From contig NZ_JASSVS010000012.1 in assembly GCF_030250645.1 (NCBI RefSeq), forward strand, positions 99,215 to 163,214: a DNA stretch of 64,000 bases. The letters run 5' to 3'. The notes under the pieces were generated by a model. It saw nothing but the letters and a program-made list of their open reading frames with translations. It made no database searches and had not been told where the DNA came from. The translations under genes and the position numbers were made by a program. The stretch's first letter is position 1. Every line of letters begins with the position of its first letter. Shown one piece after another: positions 41,653 through 51,898 of this stretch. The DNA comes from Marinobacter azerbaijanicus. GTDB lineage: Bacteria > Pseudomonadota > Gammaproteobacteria > Pseudomonadales > Oleiphilaceae.

Positions 41653-44432
41653 GCCGGGAGGCACATGCACAGGTCGAGGATGGCGGGGGGTCTGCCGCGC
41701 CGGTTGCCCGCCTGCGGGATGTGTCCCTGCGTTACGGCAAGGTGCGTGCGCTCGACGAGGTTACCATCGATATCCCGGGGGGCTTCATGGCCGGGCTGAT
41801 CGGCCCGGACGGGGTCGGCAAGTCGAGCCTGCTGGCGCTGGTCGCCGGCGCCCGCGCGGTCCAGACGGGACAGGTCGCGGTGCTCGGCGGCGACATGGCT
41901 GATGCGCGCCATCGCCGCGGAGTCGGCCCGCGCATCGCTTACATGCCGCAGGGCCTGGGGCGGAACCTCTATCCGACGCTCACAGTGTTCGAGAACCTCG
42001 ACTTCTTCGGACGCCTGTTCGGGCATGACGGCGGCGAACGGGCGCGCCGCATTGAGGCGCTGACATGGGCCACCGGTCTCAAGCCGTTTCTCGATCGGGC
42101 GGCGGGCAAGCTATCCGGCGGGATGAAGCAGAAGCTCGGCCTCTGCTGCGCGCTGATCCACGACCCGGACCTGCTCATCCTCGACGAGCCGACCACCGGT
42201 GTCGACCCCCTCTCACGACGCCAGTTCTGGGAGTTGATCGCCGGCATCCGTCGTTCCCGGCCGGGCATGAGCGTGCTGGTGGCCACGGCCTATATGGAGG
42301 AGGCGGCGCGTTTCGACTGGCTGGCGGCGATGGACGATGGGCGGGTGCTGGCCAGCGATACGCCCGAAGGCCTGCTGCACAGCACGGGGGCGGAGTCGCT
42401 GGAGGCAGCCTTCATCCGGCTGCTGCCGGAAGACAAGCGCCGGGATTATCGGGCGGTCGAGATTCCGCCGCGGCCGGAAGACGATGGCGATGCCGCCATC
42501 GAGGCCCGGGATCTGACCATGCGCTTCGGCGAGTTCACCGCGGTCGATCATGTGAACCTGCGTGTCCCACGGGGTGAGATCTTCGGTTTTCTCGGCTCCA
42601 ACGGCTGCGGCAAGACCACGACCATGAAGATGCTGACCGGCCTCCTGCCGCCGAGCGAAGGCCGCGCCTGGCTGTTCGGACACGAGGTGGACCCGCACGA
42701 CCTCGCGACCCGGCGCCGGGTCGGCTACATGTCGCAGTTCTTCTCGCTCTACACCGAGCTGACGGTGCGGCAGAACCTGGAGCTGCATGCCCGGCTGTTC
42801 CACGTGCCCGCTGCCGAGGTTTCAGGGCGCGTGGACGACATGGTTGAACGTTTCGATCTGGCGGCTGTGATCGACAGCCTGCCGGGCCGGCTGCCCCTCG
42901 GCCACCGGCAGCGCCTGTCGCTGGCGGTGGCCATGATCCACAAGCCTGAGATGCTGATCCTCGACGAGCCCACCTCGGGTGTCGACCCGGTCGCGCGCGA
43001 CGCCTTCTGGCGCAGGCTGGTCGAGCTGTCGCGCCGTGACGGGGTGACCATCTTCATTTCCACGCACTTCATGAACGAGGCTGAGCGCTGCGACCGCATC
43101 TCGCTGATGCATGCGGGCCGGGTGCTGGTCACCGACACGCCGGCGAATATCGTGCAGCAGCGGGGCGCAGAGACCCTGGAAGAGGCATTCGTCGCGCATC
43201 TGGAGGAGGCGTCGGGGGAGGGCGAAGCCGGAGAGGAGCAAACAGCGTCACTCGATACGGTTAACGCGTCGGGAGGTCATGGCGAACCTCAGGGCTGGCG
43301 GCGCATGTTCGATCCCCGGCGCATGATCAGCCACGCCCGGCGTGAAGGGTTGGAGCTGCGCCGCGATCCCATCCGGCTGACGCTGGCGCTGCTCGGCAGC
43401 GTCATCCTCATGTTCGTGATGGGCTATGGGATCAGCCTCGATGTTGAGGATCTGACCTTCGCGGTGCTGGATCGCGACCAGACCACCGTCAGCCGCGACT
43501 ATACGCTCAACATCGCCGGCTCCCGGTACTTCGTCGAGCGGCCGCCGATTACCGGTTATGCCGATCTCGACCGGCGTATGCGCGAGGGCGACATCAGTCT
43601 GGCGATCGAGATCCCGCCGGGCTTCGCGCGCGACATCGCCCGGGGCCGGCGGGTCGAGATCGGCGCCTGGATCGACGGCGCCATGCCGACACGGGGCGAG
43701 ACCGTCCGCGGCTATGTGCAGGGGATTCATGCCCACTGGCTGGCGACCAAGGCACGCGAGGCTGGCTACGGCGAGGCTTTGGCGGGGCTCGTCAATATCG
43801 AGACCCGGTTCCGCTATAACCCGGACGTCAAGAGCCTGGTGGCGATGGTACCGGCGGTGATCCCGCTGCTGCTCATGCTGATCCCGGCCATGCTCGCGGC
43901 GCTCAGCGTGGTGCGCGAGAAGGAGCTCGGCTCGATCACCAACTTCTACGTCACGCCGACCACGCGGCTCGAGTTCCTGCTCGGCAAGCAGTTCCCTTAC
44001 GTGGTCCTGTCCTTCCTGAGCTTCCTGCTGCTGACGCTGCTCGCGGTGACCGTCTTCGGCGTGCCGCTGAAGGGCAGCTTCCTGACGCTGGCGGCGGGTG
44101 CGCTGCTCTATGTTGGTGCCGCCACGGCCGTGGGGCTGCTGATCTCCACCTTCATGCGCAGCCAGATCGCGGCGATCTTCGGCACGGCGGTGCTCACCAT
44201 CCTGCCGGCGGCGAACTTCTCCGGCATGATCGACCCGGTCTCGTCCCTGGAAGGGATGGGCCGGCTGATCGGCGAGGTCTATCCGACCACGCATTTCCTG
44301 ACGATCGCGCGCGGCACCTTCTCGAAGGCCCTCAACTTCTCCGACCTGCATGGCGCCTTTCTCCCGCTGGCGCTGGCCGTGCCGGTCCTGATCGGGCTGT
44401 CCGCCGCGCTGCTCAAGAAGCAGGAGCGATAG
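41649..44432 (+). CDS. rbbA: RbbA-like ABC transporter: two ATPase domains fused to an ABC-2 permease
   Basis: 927 residues. First ATPase: Walker A GPDGVGKSS (52-60), signature LSGGMKQKLG, Walker B LLILDEPTTGVDP. Second ATPase (about 280-520): Walker A GSNGCGKTT near 316, Walker B MLILDEPTSGVDP, but a degenerate signature LPLGHRQRLS. The C-terminal 370 residues are an ABC-2 type permease with one early span, a large periplasmic loop and five later spans. The same architecture occurs in E. coli RbbA (YhiH). It starts in a 4-nt overlap with the adaptor gene, and an ABC-2 permease gene follows 3 bp later. The exported compound is unknown. Confidence 0.9.
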   Translation: MSREAHAQVEDGGGSAAPVARLRDVSLRYGKVRALDEVTIDIPGGFMAGLIGPDGVGKSSLLALVAGARAVQTGQVAVLGGDMADARHRRGVGPRIAYMPQGLGRNLYPTLTVFENLDFFGRLFGHDGGERARRIEALTWATGLKPFLDRAAGKLSGGMKQKLGLCCALIHDPDLLILDEPTTGVDPLSRRQFWELIAGIRRSRPGMSVLVATAYMEEAARFDWLAAMDDGRVLASDTPEGLLHSTGAESLEAAFIRLLPEDKRRDYRAVEIPPRPEDDGDAAIEARDLTMRFGEFTAVDHVNLRVPRGEIFGFLGSNGCGKTTTMKMLTGLLPPSEGRAWLFGHEVDPHDLATRRRVGYMSQFFSLYTELTVRQNLELHARLFHVPAAEVSGRVDDMVERFDLAAVIDSLPGRLPLGHRQRLSLAVAMIHKPEMLILDEPTSGVDPVARDAFWRRLVELSRRDGVTIFISTHFMNEAERCDRISLMHAGRVLVTDTPANIVQQRGAETLEEAFVAHLEEASGEGEAGEEQTASLDTVNASGGHGEPQGWRRMFDPRRMISHARREGLELRRDPIRLTLALLGSVILMFVMGYGISLDVEDLTFAVLDRDQTTVSRDYTLNIAGSRYFVERPPITGYADLDRRMREGDISLAIEIPPGFARDIARGRRVEIGAWIDGAMPTRGETVRGYVQGIHAHWLATKAREAGYGEALAGLVNIETRFRYNPDVKSLVAMVPAVIPLLLMLIPAMLAALSVVREKELGSITNFYVTPTTRLEFLLGKQFPYVVLSFLSFLLLTLLAVTVFGVPLKGSFLTLAAGALLYVGAATAVGLLISTFMRSQIAAIFGTAVLTILPAANFSGMIDPVSSLEGMGRLIGEVYPTTHFLTIARGTFSKALNFSDLHGAFLPLALAVPVLIGLSAALLKKQER

Positions 44433-44435
44433 TCC

Positions 44436-45557
44436 ATGCGCCTTGCCAATATTTGCCATCTCGGTGTCAAGGAGTTGCGCAGCCTTGTCCGCGACCCGAT
44501 CATGCTGGTGTTGATTGTCTACGCCTTCACCCTGTCGGTCTACACGGCGGCCACGGCCATGCCGGAGACCCTCAACAAGGCGCCGATCGCGGTGGTGAAC
44601 GAGGATCGCTCGCCGCTGTCCTGGCGCATCGTCAGCGCCTTTTACCCGCCGTACTTTGTTCTCCCCGAGGTGATCGACCAGGCCGAGATGGATGTCCGCA
44701 TGGATGCCGGCCTCGACACCTTCGCCCTCGACATCCCGCCGAACTTCCAGCGTGACCTGCTGGCAGGGCGGCGGCCCACGGTCCAGCTCAACGTCGATGC
44801 CACGCGCATGAGCCAGGCATTTACCGGCAGCGGCTATATCCAGACCATCGTCACCGACGAGGTGCGCGCCTTCGCGCAGCGTTATCGCGAGGTTCCGGAG
44901 TTGCCGGTCGATCTGGCGCTGCGGATGCGCTTCAATCCCCAGCTCAACAAGTCGTGGTTCGGCGCCATCATGCAGGTCATCAATAACGTGACCATGCTCT
45001 CCATCGTCCTCACCGGCGCGGCGCTGATCCGCGAGCGCGAGCACGGCACCGTCGAGCATCTGCTGGTCATGCCGGTCACGCCTTTCGAGATCATGAGCAG
45101 CAAGGTATGGGCGATGGCGCTGGTCGTCCTTGCCGCCACCGCCTTCGCACTGACTGCGGTGGTGCAGGGTTGGCTGTCCGTGCCGATCGAAGGCTCGCTC
45201 GCGTTGTTCCTGGTCGGGACGGCGCTGCATCTGTTCGCGACCACCTCGATGGGCATCTTCCTGGGCACCGTCGCCCGCTCCATGCCGCAGTTCGCCTTGC
45301 TGCTGATGCTGGTGCTGCTGCCGCTGCAGATGCTCTCCGGGGGCTCGACGCCGCGCGAGAGCATGCCGGAGGCCGTCCAGTACATCATGCTCGCGGCGCC
45401 CAACACCCACTTTGTAATGCTGGCCCAGGCCATTCTGTATCGTGGCGCGGGCCTCGCCACCGTGTGGCCGCAATTTCTGGCCATCGCCGTTATCGGGAGT
45501 ATCCTTTTTGGCTTGGCCCTGACCCGCTTCCGGCGAACACTCAGCGCCATGGCCTGA
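44436..45557 (+). CDS. ABC-2 type permease (YhhJ-like)
   Basis: 373 residues. One N-terminal span (LVLIVYAFTLSVYTAATAM), a large extracytoplasmic domain with a DRSPLSWRIVSAFYPPYF segment, and five C-terminal spans. The last part includes REREHGTVEHLLVMPVTPFEIMSSK and MLSGGSTPRESMPE, typical of ABC-2 permeases. It is the partner membrane subunit of the RbbA-like protein and ends the three-gene operon. Mobile-element debris follows directly. Confidence 0.9.
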   Translation: MRLANICHLGVKELRSLVRDPIMLVLIVYAFTLSVYTAATAMPETLNKAPIAVVNEDRSPLSWRIVSAFYPPYFVLPEVIDQAEMDVRMDAGLDTFALDIPPNFQRDLLAGRRPTVQLNVDATRMSQAFTGSGYIQTIVTDEVRAFAQRYREVPELPVDLALRMRFNPQLNKSWFGAIMQVINNVTMLSIVLTGAALIREREHGTVEHLLVMPVTPFEIMSSKVWAMALVVLAATAFALTAVVQGWLSVPIEGSLALFLVGTALHLFATTSMGIFLGTVARSMPQFALLLMLVLLPLQMLSGGSTPRESMPEAVQYIMLAAPNTHFVMLAQAILYRGAGLATVWPQFLAIAVIGSILFGLALTRFRRTLSAMA

Positions 45558-45589
45558 CGGACCTGATGCATGGTGCTGAAGACCCCGCC

Positions 45590-45628
45590 CGGTTCGCACC
45601 CGATGATCCGGCGCCTGTCACGGACGAC
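45590..45628 (+). repeat. 39-bp exact direct repeat, copy 1 (within IS1182-like remnant)
   Basis: Begins CGGTTCGCACCCGATGATCC and ends CACGGACGAC. It is identical to 59293-59331 in the same orientation. It encodes the shared RFAPDDPAPVTDD of both transposase halves. Confidence 0.9.
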
Positions 45629-45817
45629 CCGGTGATACAAATGAAATACCAGTTAACAACCCAATCTGGACGAGCACTGTATGCACTGCGAAAACAAACG
45701 GTGGAGCCCGTGCTCGGAATTATCAAACAGGTGATGGGCTTGAGACAGTTCTCGATGAGAGGACTGGAGAAGGTGGGGTTAAAGATCTCGGGTTGGACGT
45801 GCAGCGCCTACCGCTAA
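45590..45817 (+). pseudogene. IS1182-like transposase, C-terminal fragment
   Basis: The frame reads RFAPDDPAPVTDDPVIQMKY, then SGRALYALRKQTVEPVLGII and KQVMGLRQFSMRGLEKV. These are the C-terminal DDE-domain signatures of IS1182/IS4-type transposases (ALYxxRKxTVEPVFG). It then drifts into GLKISGWTCSAYR and stops, where the family continues with EWxLVxxAWNxKR. No start or inverted repeats are seen. The first 39 bp duplicate 59293-59331. Confidence 0.75.
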
Positions 45818-45877
45818 GTGAGCTTCCTGCTGAAATCAGAGATCTCTGTCCCCGAGTTCGGGGTAAGTTGATGGCAT

Positions 45878-45948
45878 GAGCCGTATACGTGGTCCGTATG
45901 TACGGTTCTGTGAGAGGGATGAGGCGGTGACGCCTCACCCTACTCGAT
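45878..45948 (+). ncRNA. 3' end of a group II intron (domains V and VI), truncated
   Basis: Domain V-like hairpin at 45878-45908: GAGCCGTA pairs with TACGGTTC, and the inner ATACG pairs with CGTAT. A domain VI-like hairpin follows (GGGATGAGGCG / CGCCTCACCC) with the 3' end CCTACTCGAT, typical of bacterial class C introns. No reverse transcriptase or 5' domain remains upstream, where the IS1182-like fragment lies instead. It is a relic and cannot splice. Confidence 0.6.
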
Positions 45949-46075
45949 TGGCTTACCCAGCCATTAACGTATATCGGTAAAACCCATATTGCTGAAGCGA
46001 ACAATGGGTTAAATCGATAACCGGCCCCTGTTATCATGCTGCCGATCGATTATGTGGTAATGGTGTCTATTCCTG

Positions 46076-47887
46076 ATGGAACTTACGTCCCAGAACTCAC
46101 CCCTGACGGATGAGCAGGCCCGCCAGCTCAATGAGCTGCTCAAGGGTCTGGAAGATCATCAGGTCGACTGGCTTTCCGGCTATCTGGCCGGGTGGCGAGC
46201 GGCCCAGACCGGTCAGCCCGCGGCGGGGGCCGCGGCTGCGCCAGCGCCCGGCGCAAGCGCGGAAGCTCCGTCACTGACCATTCTGTATGGCTCGCAGACG
46301 GGGAATGCCGAAGGCGTGGCCGAAATGCTGGGCGAGCAGGCCAGCGCGCGCGGCATTAACGTTAAGATCGTCGATATGGCGGACTACAAGCCCCGCCAGC
46401 TCAAGAGCGAGACCTTCGTGGCCGTGCTGGCGTCCACCCACGGCGAAGGCGACCCGCCCGACAACGCCCTGGATTTCCACGAATTCCTGCACGGCCGCAA
46501 GGCTCCCGGCCTCAAGGGCGTGAACTACGGTGTCCTGGCGCTCGGCGATACCACCTATGAGCATTTCTGCCAGACCGGCAAGGATTTCGATACCCGCTTC
46601 GAGGAACTCGGTGCCACACGGCTGACCGAGCGCGTCGACTGCGACGTGGACTACGACGACCCGGCCGAGGCCTGGATCGAATCCATCCTGGGCGCCATCG
46701 AAGAGAAGGCCGGCGCGACGGCCCAGACGGCGGGGGCGGCTCCCGGAGCCGGTGTTGCAACGGCGAAGGCCAGGTACGACCGCAGAAACCCCTTCCCGGC
46801 ACCGGTCCTGGAGAACCTGGTACTCAACGGGCGCGGTTCGAACAAGGAAACCCGGCACCTCGAATTCTCGCTCGAGGAATCCGGTCTTCACTACCAGCCC
46901 GGCGACGCGGTGGGGGTTTATCCCCAGAACAATCCGAAGCTGGTTGCCGCCATCATCGAGAAGCTGGGACTGGACCCCGACGAGTCCGTCTCCCTGGGCG
47001 AGACCGAAACCACGCTCTCCGAGGCGCTGCAGCACTACCGCGAGATTACCGTGCTGACGCTCCCGCTCATGGAGCAGTGGGCCGCCTACAGCGGTGATGA
47101 CGAGCTGCAGAAAATGGTGGACAACCACAGCACGCTAACCGAATGGATGCGCGGCCGTGACCTGCTGGACCTGATCGAAACCTGGCCGGTCGAGGCCCTG
47201 GGCGCGGACACGCTCACGGGTATGCTCAGGAAGCTCCCGCCGAGGCTGTATTCCATTGCCTCCAGCCAGGCCCAGGTCGAGGACGAAGTCCACGTCACGG
47301 TTGCCGCTGTCCGCTACGAGACCCATGGCCGCGAACGCGAGGGCGTGGCATCGACCTGGCTCTCCGATCGCATCGAGGACGATGCGACAGTGCCGGTCTA
47401 TATCGACCCGAATAAGAACTTCAAGTTGCCGGACGACGATGACGCCCCCATAATTATGGTAGGGCCCGGCACCGGCGTTGCCCCCTTCAGGGCCTTTATG
47501 CAGGAACGGGAGGAGCGCGGCGCCAAGGGCCGGAACTGGTTGTTTTTCGGTGAGCAGCAGTTCCGCGCGGATTTCCTCTATCAGGCGGAATGGCTCAACT
47601 GGCGTCGCCAGGGGCTGCTCGATCACATCACGGTGGCCTTCTCCAGGGACCAGGAGCAAAAGGTCTACGTCCAGCACCGGATCCGTGAGCAGTCCACCGA
47701 GATCTGGAGCTGGCTGCAGGACGGCGCCTACCTCTATGTGTGCGGTGACGCGGACGCGATGGCTCCGGACGTGAACGAGGCCCTGATCGACGTGATTGCC
47801 GAGGAGGGCGGCAAGAGCCGCGAAGAAGCGACCGAATACCTGCGGGAGCTGGCTCGCGAAAAACGTTACCAACGGGATGTGTACTGA
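46076..47887 (+). CDS. cysJ: Assimilatory sulfite reductase (NADPH) flavoprotein subunit CysJ
   Basis: 603 residues, normal for CysJ. An Ala/Pro-rich linker precedes the FMN flavodoxin domain (TILYGSQTGNAEGVAEMLG, about 67-210). The FAD domain is at about 235-450 (RHLEFSLEESGLHYQPGDAVGVYP, RLYSIASSQ) and the NADPH domain has MVGPGTGVAPFRAFMQER. The C-terminal KRYQRDVY is the conserved end. It passes electrons from NADPH through FAD and FMN to CysI. There is no clear Shine-Dalgarno before the ATG. The 257 bp since the IS1182-like/intron debris must hold the promoter. Its stop overlaps the cysI start by one base. Confidence 0.95.
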   Translation: MELTSQNSPLTDEQARQLNELLKGLEDHQVDWLSGYLAGWRAAQTGQPAAGAAAAPAPGASAEAPSLTILYGSQTGNAEGVAEMLGEQASARGINVKIVDMADYKPRQLKSETFVAVLASTHGEGDPPDNALDFHEFLHGRKAPGLKGVNYGVLALGDTTYEHFCQTGKDFDTRFEELGATRLTERVDCDVDYDDPAEAWIESILGAIEEKAGATAQTAGAAPGAGVATAKARYDRRNPFPAPVLENLVLNGRGSNKETRHLEFSLEESGLHYQPGDAVGVYPQNNPKLVAAIIEKLGLDPDESVSLGETETTLSEALQHYREITVLTLPLMEQWAAYSGDDELQKMVDNHSTLTEWMRGRDLLDLIETWPVEALGADTLTGMLRKLPPRLYSIASSQAQVEDEVHVTVAAVRYETHGREREGVASTWLSDRIEDDATVPVYIDPNKNFKLPDDDDAPIIMVGPGTGVAPFRAFMQEREERGAKGRNWLFFGEQQFRADFLYQAEWLNWRRQGLLDHITVAFSRDQEQKVYVQHRIREQSTEIWSWLQDGAYLYVCGDADAMAPDVNEALIDVIAEEGGKSREEATEYLRELAREKRYQRDVY

Positions 47888-49593
47888 TGGCCGACGAACT
47901 CCCAAAAGCGGAAATCATCAAGCGCGAGAGCCGCTATCTGCGCGGCACCATAGCCGAATGCCTGGCGGATGAAGCCACGGGTGCCATCGCGGACGCGGAC
48001 ACCAACCTGACCAAGTTCCATGGCAGCTACCAGCAGGACGACCGCGACGTGCGCGACGAGCGCCGCCGCCAAAAGCTGGAGCCGCTGTACATGTTCATGG
48101 TGCGTCTGCGGCTGCCCGGCGGTGTCCTGACGCCGCAACAGTGGCTGGGCCTGGACGAGGTGGCGGATGAATGCGCCAACCACACGTTGCGCCTGACTAC
48201 GCGCCAGACCTTCCAGTTCCACGGCGTGTTCAAGAACAAGCTCAGGCCTCTGATCCAGAAGGTGAACAAGCTGGGGATTGATTCCAGGGGCGCCTGCGGT
48301 GACGTCAACCGCAACGTGGTATCGAACGTTAACCCGCACGAATCCCAGGTTCATGCCGAGATCCATCGTCTATCGGCCGAGATCAGTCAACGGCTGATGT
48401 GGCGCTCCTCGGCCTATGCCGAGATCTGGCTGGGCGAGGAATGCGTGCACCGCGTGGGCGAGGAGGAAGAGGAACCCTTCTACAGCTATTACTACCTGCC
48501 GCGCAAGTTCAAGATTGCCCTGGCGGTACCGCCGGAGAACGACTGCGATGTGTTCGCCAACGACATTGGCCTGATCGCCATCGTGGAAAGCGGCGAAATC
48601 CGCGGCTTCAACATCTCCGTCGGCGGGGGGCTGGGCACGACCTACGGCGAGCCCGAAACCTATCCGCGCCTGGGCAGGGTGGCGGGCTTTGTTCCTCCGG
48701 ATCAGGCGGCGGATGCCTGTGAGGCGATCACCGCAATACAACGTGATTTCGGCTCGCGGACCAACCGGTCCCACGCCCGCTTCAAGTACACCCTGGATGA
48801 TTATGGCATGGACTGGTTCCACGAGAAATTCGCGGAATACCGTGGCGAGTCCATGGAGGACGCCAGGCCCTACCATTTCGATAATAACGGGGACCGCTTT
48901 GGGTGGGTCGAGGGCGAGAACGGCAACAGCCATCTCACGCTGATGATTCAGAGCGGGCGGATTGCAGACTTCGACGGTTACTCGCTGCGTACCGCGCTGC
49001 GTGAGATCGCCAGGGTCCACATCGGTGAGTTCCGCATTACCTGCAACCAGAACCTGGTGATTGCCAATGTCACGCCGGATCAGAAGCAGCGTATACAGGC
49101 ACTGGTGGATCAATACGGGCTGGACGACGGCTCCCGGAGCAGCCCGATGAAACGCAACGCCATGTCCTGCGTGGCGTTTCCGACCTGTGGGCTGGCCATG
49201 GCGGAATCGGAACGCTACCTGCCGGAGCTGACGCGCAAGCTGGACGCCATGATGGAGGAGGCAGGCATTGCCGACACCCAGATCAACGTCCGCGTTACCG
49301 GCTGTCCCAATGGCTGCGCCCGGCCTTATGTGGCGGAGATCGGCCTGACGGGCAAGGCCCTGGGCAAGTACAATCTTTATCTGGGCGGTGACACCAAGGG
49401 TGAACGCATGAACCGCCTTTACCGCGAGAACATTGATGAGGAGACCATTCTGTCGATTCTGAAGCCGATGTTTGAGCGGTTTGCGGCTGAGCGTGAGGAT
49501 GGTGAAGGTTTCGGGGATTTTCTGGTGCGCTCCGGGATTGTGGATGCGGATCGCTCGCCCCGGGTTTTTCATGAGGCGTTTGTTTCCGAGTAG
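47887..49593 (+). CDS. cysI: Assimilatory sulfite reductase (NADPH) hemoprotein subunit CysI
   Basis: 568 residues. The siroheme/4Fe-4S cysteines are in SCVAFPTCGLAMAESERYLP and VTGCPNGCARPYVAEIGLTG. N-terminal siroheme-domain arginines are in HTLRLTTRQTFQFHGVFK. It reduces sulfite to sulfide with six electrons from CysJ for cysteine synthesis. The start overlaps the end of cysJ (TGATG). No cysH or cysG is nearby. Normal length and motifs suggest a functional enzyme. Confidence 0.96.
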   Translation: MADELPKAEIIKRESRYLRGTIAECLADEATGAIADADTNLTKFHGSYQQDDRDVRDERRRQKLEPLYMFMVRLRLPGGVLTPQQWLGLDEVADECANHTLRLTTRQTFQFHGVFKNKLRPLIQKVNKLGIDSRGACGDVNRNVVSNVNPHESQVHAEIHRLSAEISQRLMWRSSAYAEIWLGEECVHRVGEEEEEPFYSYYYLPRKFKIALAVPPENDCDVFANDIGLIAIVESGEIRGFNISVGGGLGTTYGEPETYPRLGRVAGFVPPDQAADACEAITAIQRDFGSRTNRSHARFKYTLDDYGMDWFHEKFAEYRGESMEDARPYHFDNNGDRFGWVEGENGNSHLTLMIQSGRIADFDGYSLRTALREIARVHIGEFRITCNQNLVIANVTPDQKQRIQALVDQYGLDDGSRSSPMKRNAMSCVAFPTCGLAMAESERYLPELTRKLDAMMEEAGIADTQINVRVTGCPNGCARPYVAEIGLTGKALGKYNLYLGGDTKGERMNRLYRENIDEETILSILKPMFERFAAEREDGEGFGDFLVRSGIVDADRSPRVFHEAFVSE

Positions 49594-49681
49594 ATGGTGC
49601 GTGAAGTCTGGCATCCCGGAGAGGGCGCTATACTACTGAACATCCAGGCAGTATGGTGCCTTTTTTCATGAGAAAGAAATC

Positions 49682-49882
49682 TTGCCAAAAGGATTGGCCG
49701 AGAGTTCCCGAGAGGTTCGAGGGGATTACAGCCAGCTTGGAGATATCTACCGGGTTTATTACAACTACTGCAAAACGAATGATAAAGGTAAAACTCCGGC
49801 GATGCGTCTGGTTCTGTCAAAAGGCCAGGTAGTTCTGGAAAAGATCATCTACCTGGATAAATACACGAAGGCCAGCTCATAA
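49682..49882 (+). pseudogene. Possible C-terminal fragment of a transposase-like protein
   Basis: 66 codons from a TTG: REVRGDYSQLGDIYRVYYNY, CKTNDKGKTPAMRL, VVLEKIIYLDK. The YYNYCKxxxxxKTPAMRL pattern recalls the ends of integrase-core transposases (YNYxRxHxxxxxTPAM). An upstream ATG at 49668 is in a different frame, which suggests a frameshift. It lies in the 406-bp gap between cysI and the peroxiredoxin gene. The remainder of that gap holds only the terminator at 49881-49913. Low confidence. Confidence 0.3.
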
Positions 49883-49913
49883 AAAAGGGCCAGTGGAAAA
49901 ATCCACCGACCCT
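49881..49913 (-). terminator. Rho-independent terminator of the peroxiredoxin gene
   Basis: On the minus strand AGGGTCGGTGG pairs with CCACTGGCCCT (two G-T pairs) around a T5 loop, and is followed by TTTTTT. It lies 87 bp downstream of the peroxiredoxin stop. Confidence 0.8.
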
Positions 49914-49999
49914 CTTGCTTGCCCAGCCGGGCTAAACCAGATCCACTTTAGATGAACGGCTTGGGCCTTGGCCGGGTTTTTGTCGTGATGCCGTCGTGT

Positions 50000-50659
50000 T
50001 TACTGCGGCTGCTTGACGGTGCGCAGATAAGGCTTGAGGGTTTTGAAGCCTTCCGGGTACTTCTGCTTGGCTTCCTCGTCGCTGACGCTCGGCGGAATGA
50101 TTACGTCCTCGCCATACTTCCAGTTGACCGGTGTTGCCACGGTTTCCTTGGCGGTCAACTGGCAGGAGTCGAGCAGGCGCAGGATTTCGTTGAAATCGCG
50201 GCCGGAGGTCATCGGGTAGGTGAGCATGGCCTTGATCTTCTTGTCCGGTCCGATGATGAACACGGAACGCACGGTGGCGTTGTCAGCCGGGGTGCGGCCT
50301 TCCGCTTCGCCTTCTTCGTCGGCCGGCAGCATGTCGTACTTCTGGGCAACATTCAGGTCGGTGTCACCGATCATCGGGTAGTTGGGGGCCGTGCCCTGGG
50401 TTTCCTCGATGTCCTTGGACCAGCTGGCGTGGTTATCAACCGGGTCCACGGACAGGCCGATGATCTTGGTGTTGCGCTTGTCGAATTCCGGCTTGAGCTT
50501 CGCCATGTAGCCCAGCTCAGTGGTGCATACCGGCGTAAAGTCCTTGGGGTGGGAGAACAGGATGCACCAGCTGTCGCTGATCCATTCGTGGAAGTTGATC
50601 TTGCCTTCAGTGGTTTCTGCTGTGAAATCCGGTGTGGTCTGTCCGATTCTCAGTGTCAT
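50000..50659 (-). CDS. Peroxiredoxin, 1-Cys (Prx6-like)
   Basis: 219 residues. The active site HPKDFTPVCTTE has peroxidatic C45 and Thr42/Pro43 in the PxxxT/SxxC pattern. The family segment DPVDNHASWSKDIEET and the C-terminal arm VIIPPSVSDEEAKQKYPEGF are typical of Prx6-type enzymes, which dimerise through this arm. It reduces hydrogen peroxide and organic peroxides with an external thiol donor. Strong AGGAGG Shine-Dalgarno. Monocistronic, with its own terminator. Confidence 0.94.
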   Translation of the reverse strand: MTLRIGQTTPDFTAETTEGKINFHEWISDSWCILFSHPKDFTPVCTTELGYMAKLKPEFDKRNTKIIGLSVDPVDNHASWSKDIEETQGTAPNYPMIGDTDLNVAQKYDMLPADEEGEAEGRTPADNATVRSVFIIGPDKKIKAMLTYPMTSGRDFNEILRLLDSCQLTAKETVATPVNWKYGEDVIIPPSVSDEEAKQKYPEGFKTLKPYLRTVKQPQ

Positions 50660-50911
50660 GAAACGTCCTCCTGCGGGTTGTCGTAAGACTTATCTTATAG
50701 AAGCCCGATTTTAATGAAAATGGGATTTATACCTGAATCAAGGTCTTCGCCGGCTAGGCCGAGGAGAAAGCCCTTGAAACCGAGGCCGCCACGGGGGTTA
50801 GAATAGCATCATGCCCGGCGCAAATCGCTGTCTGATAAGCGTGCCCCGGCAGAGGAACATCTTTGGCCAAGCGGTCATTGTACGCGACACACAAAGGAAA
50901 AGGAGACACAG

Positions 50912-51894
<983 letters not shown>

Positions 51895-51898
<4 letters not shown>

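Noticed and set aside
43248..45599. 783-codon open frame on the minus strand opposite the RbbA and permease genes
   Set aside because: Its product is a low-complexity His/Arg/Gln/Asp/Gly-rich string with no family resemblance. It is the mirror of GC-rich coding sequence whose plus-strand frames have clear ABC transporter motifs.
48370..49614. 414-codon minus-strand frame opposite cysI
   Set aside because: Antisense shadow of a GC-rich gene; cysI on the plus strand is unmistakable.
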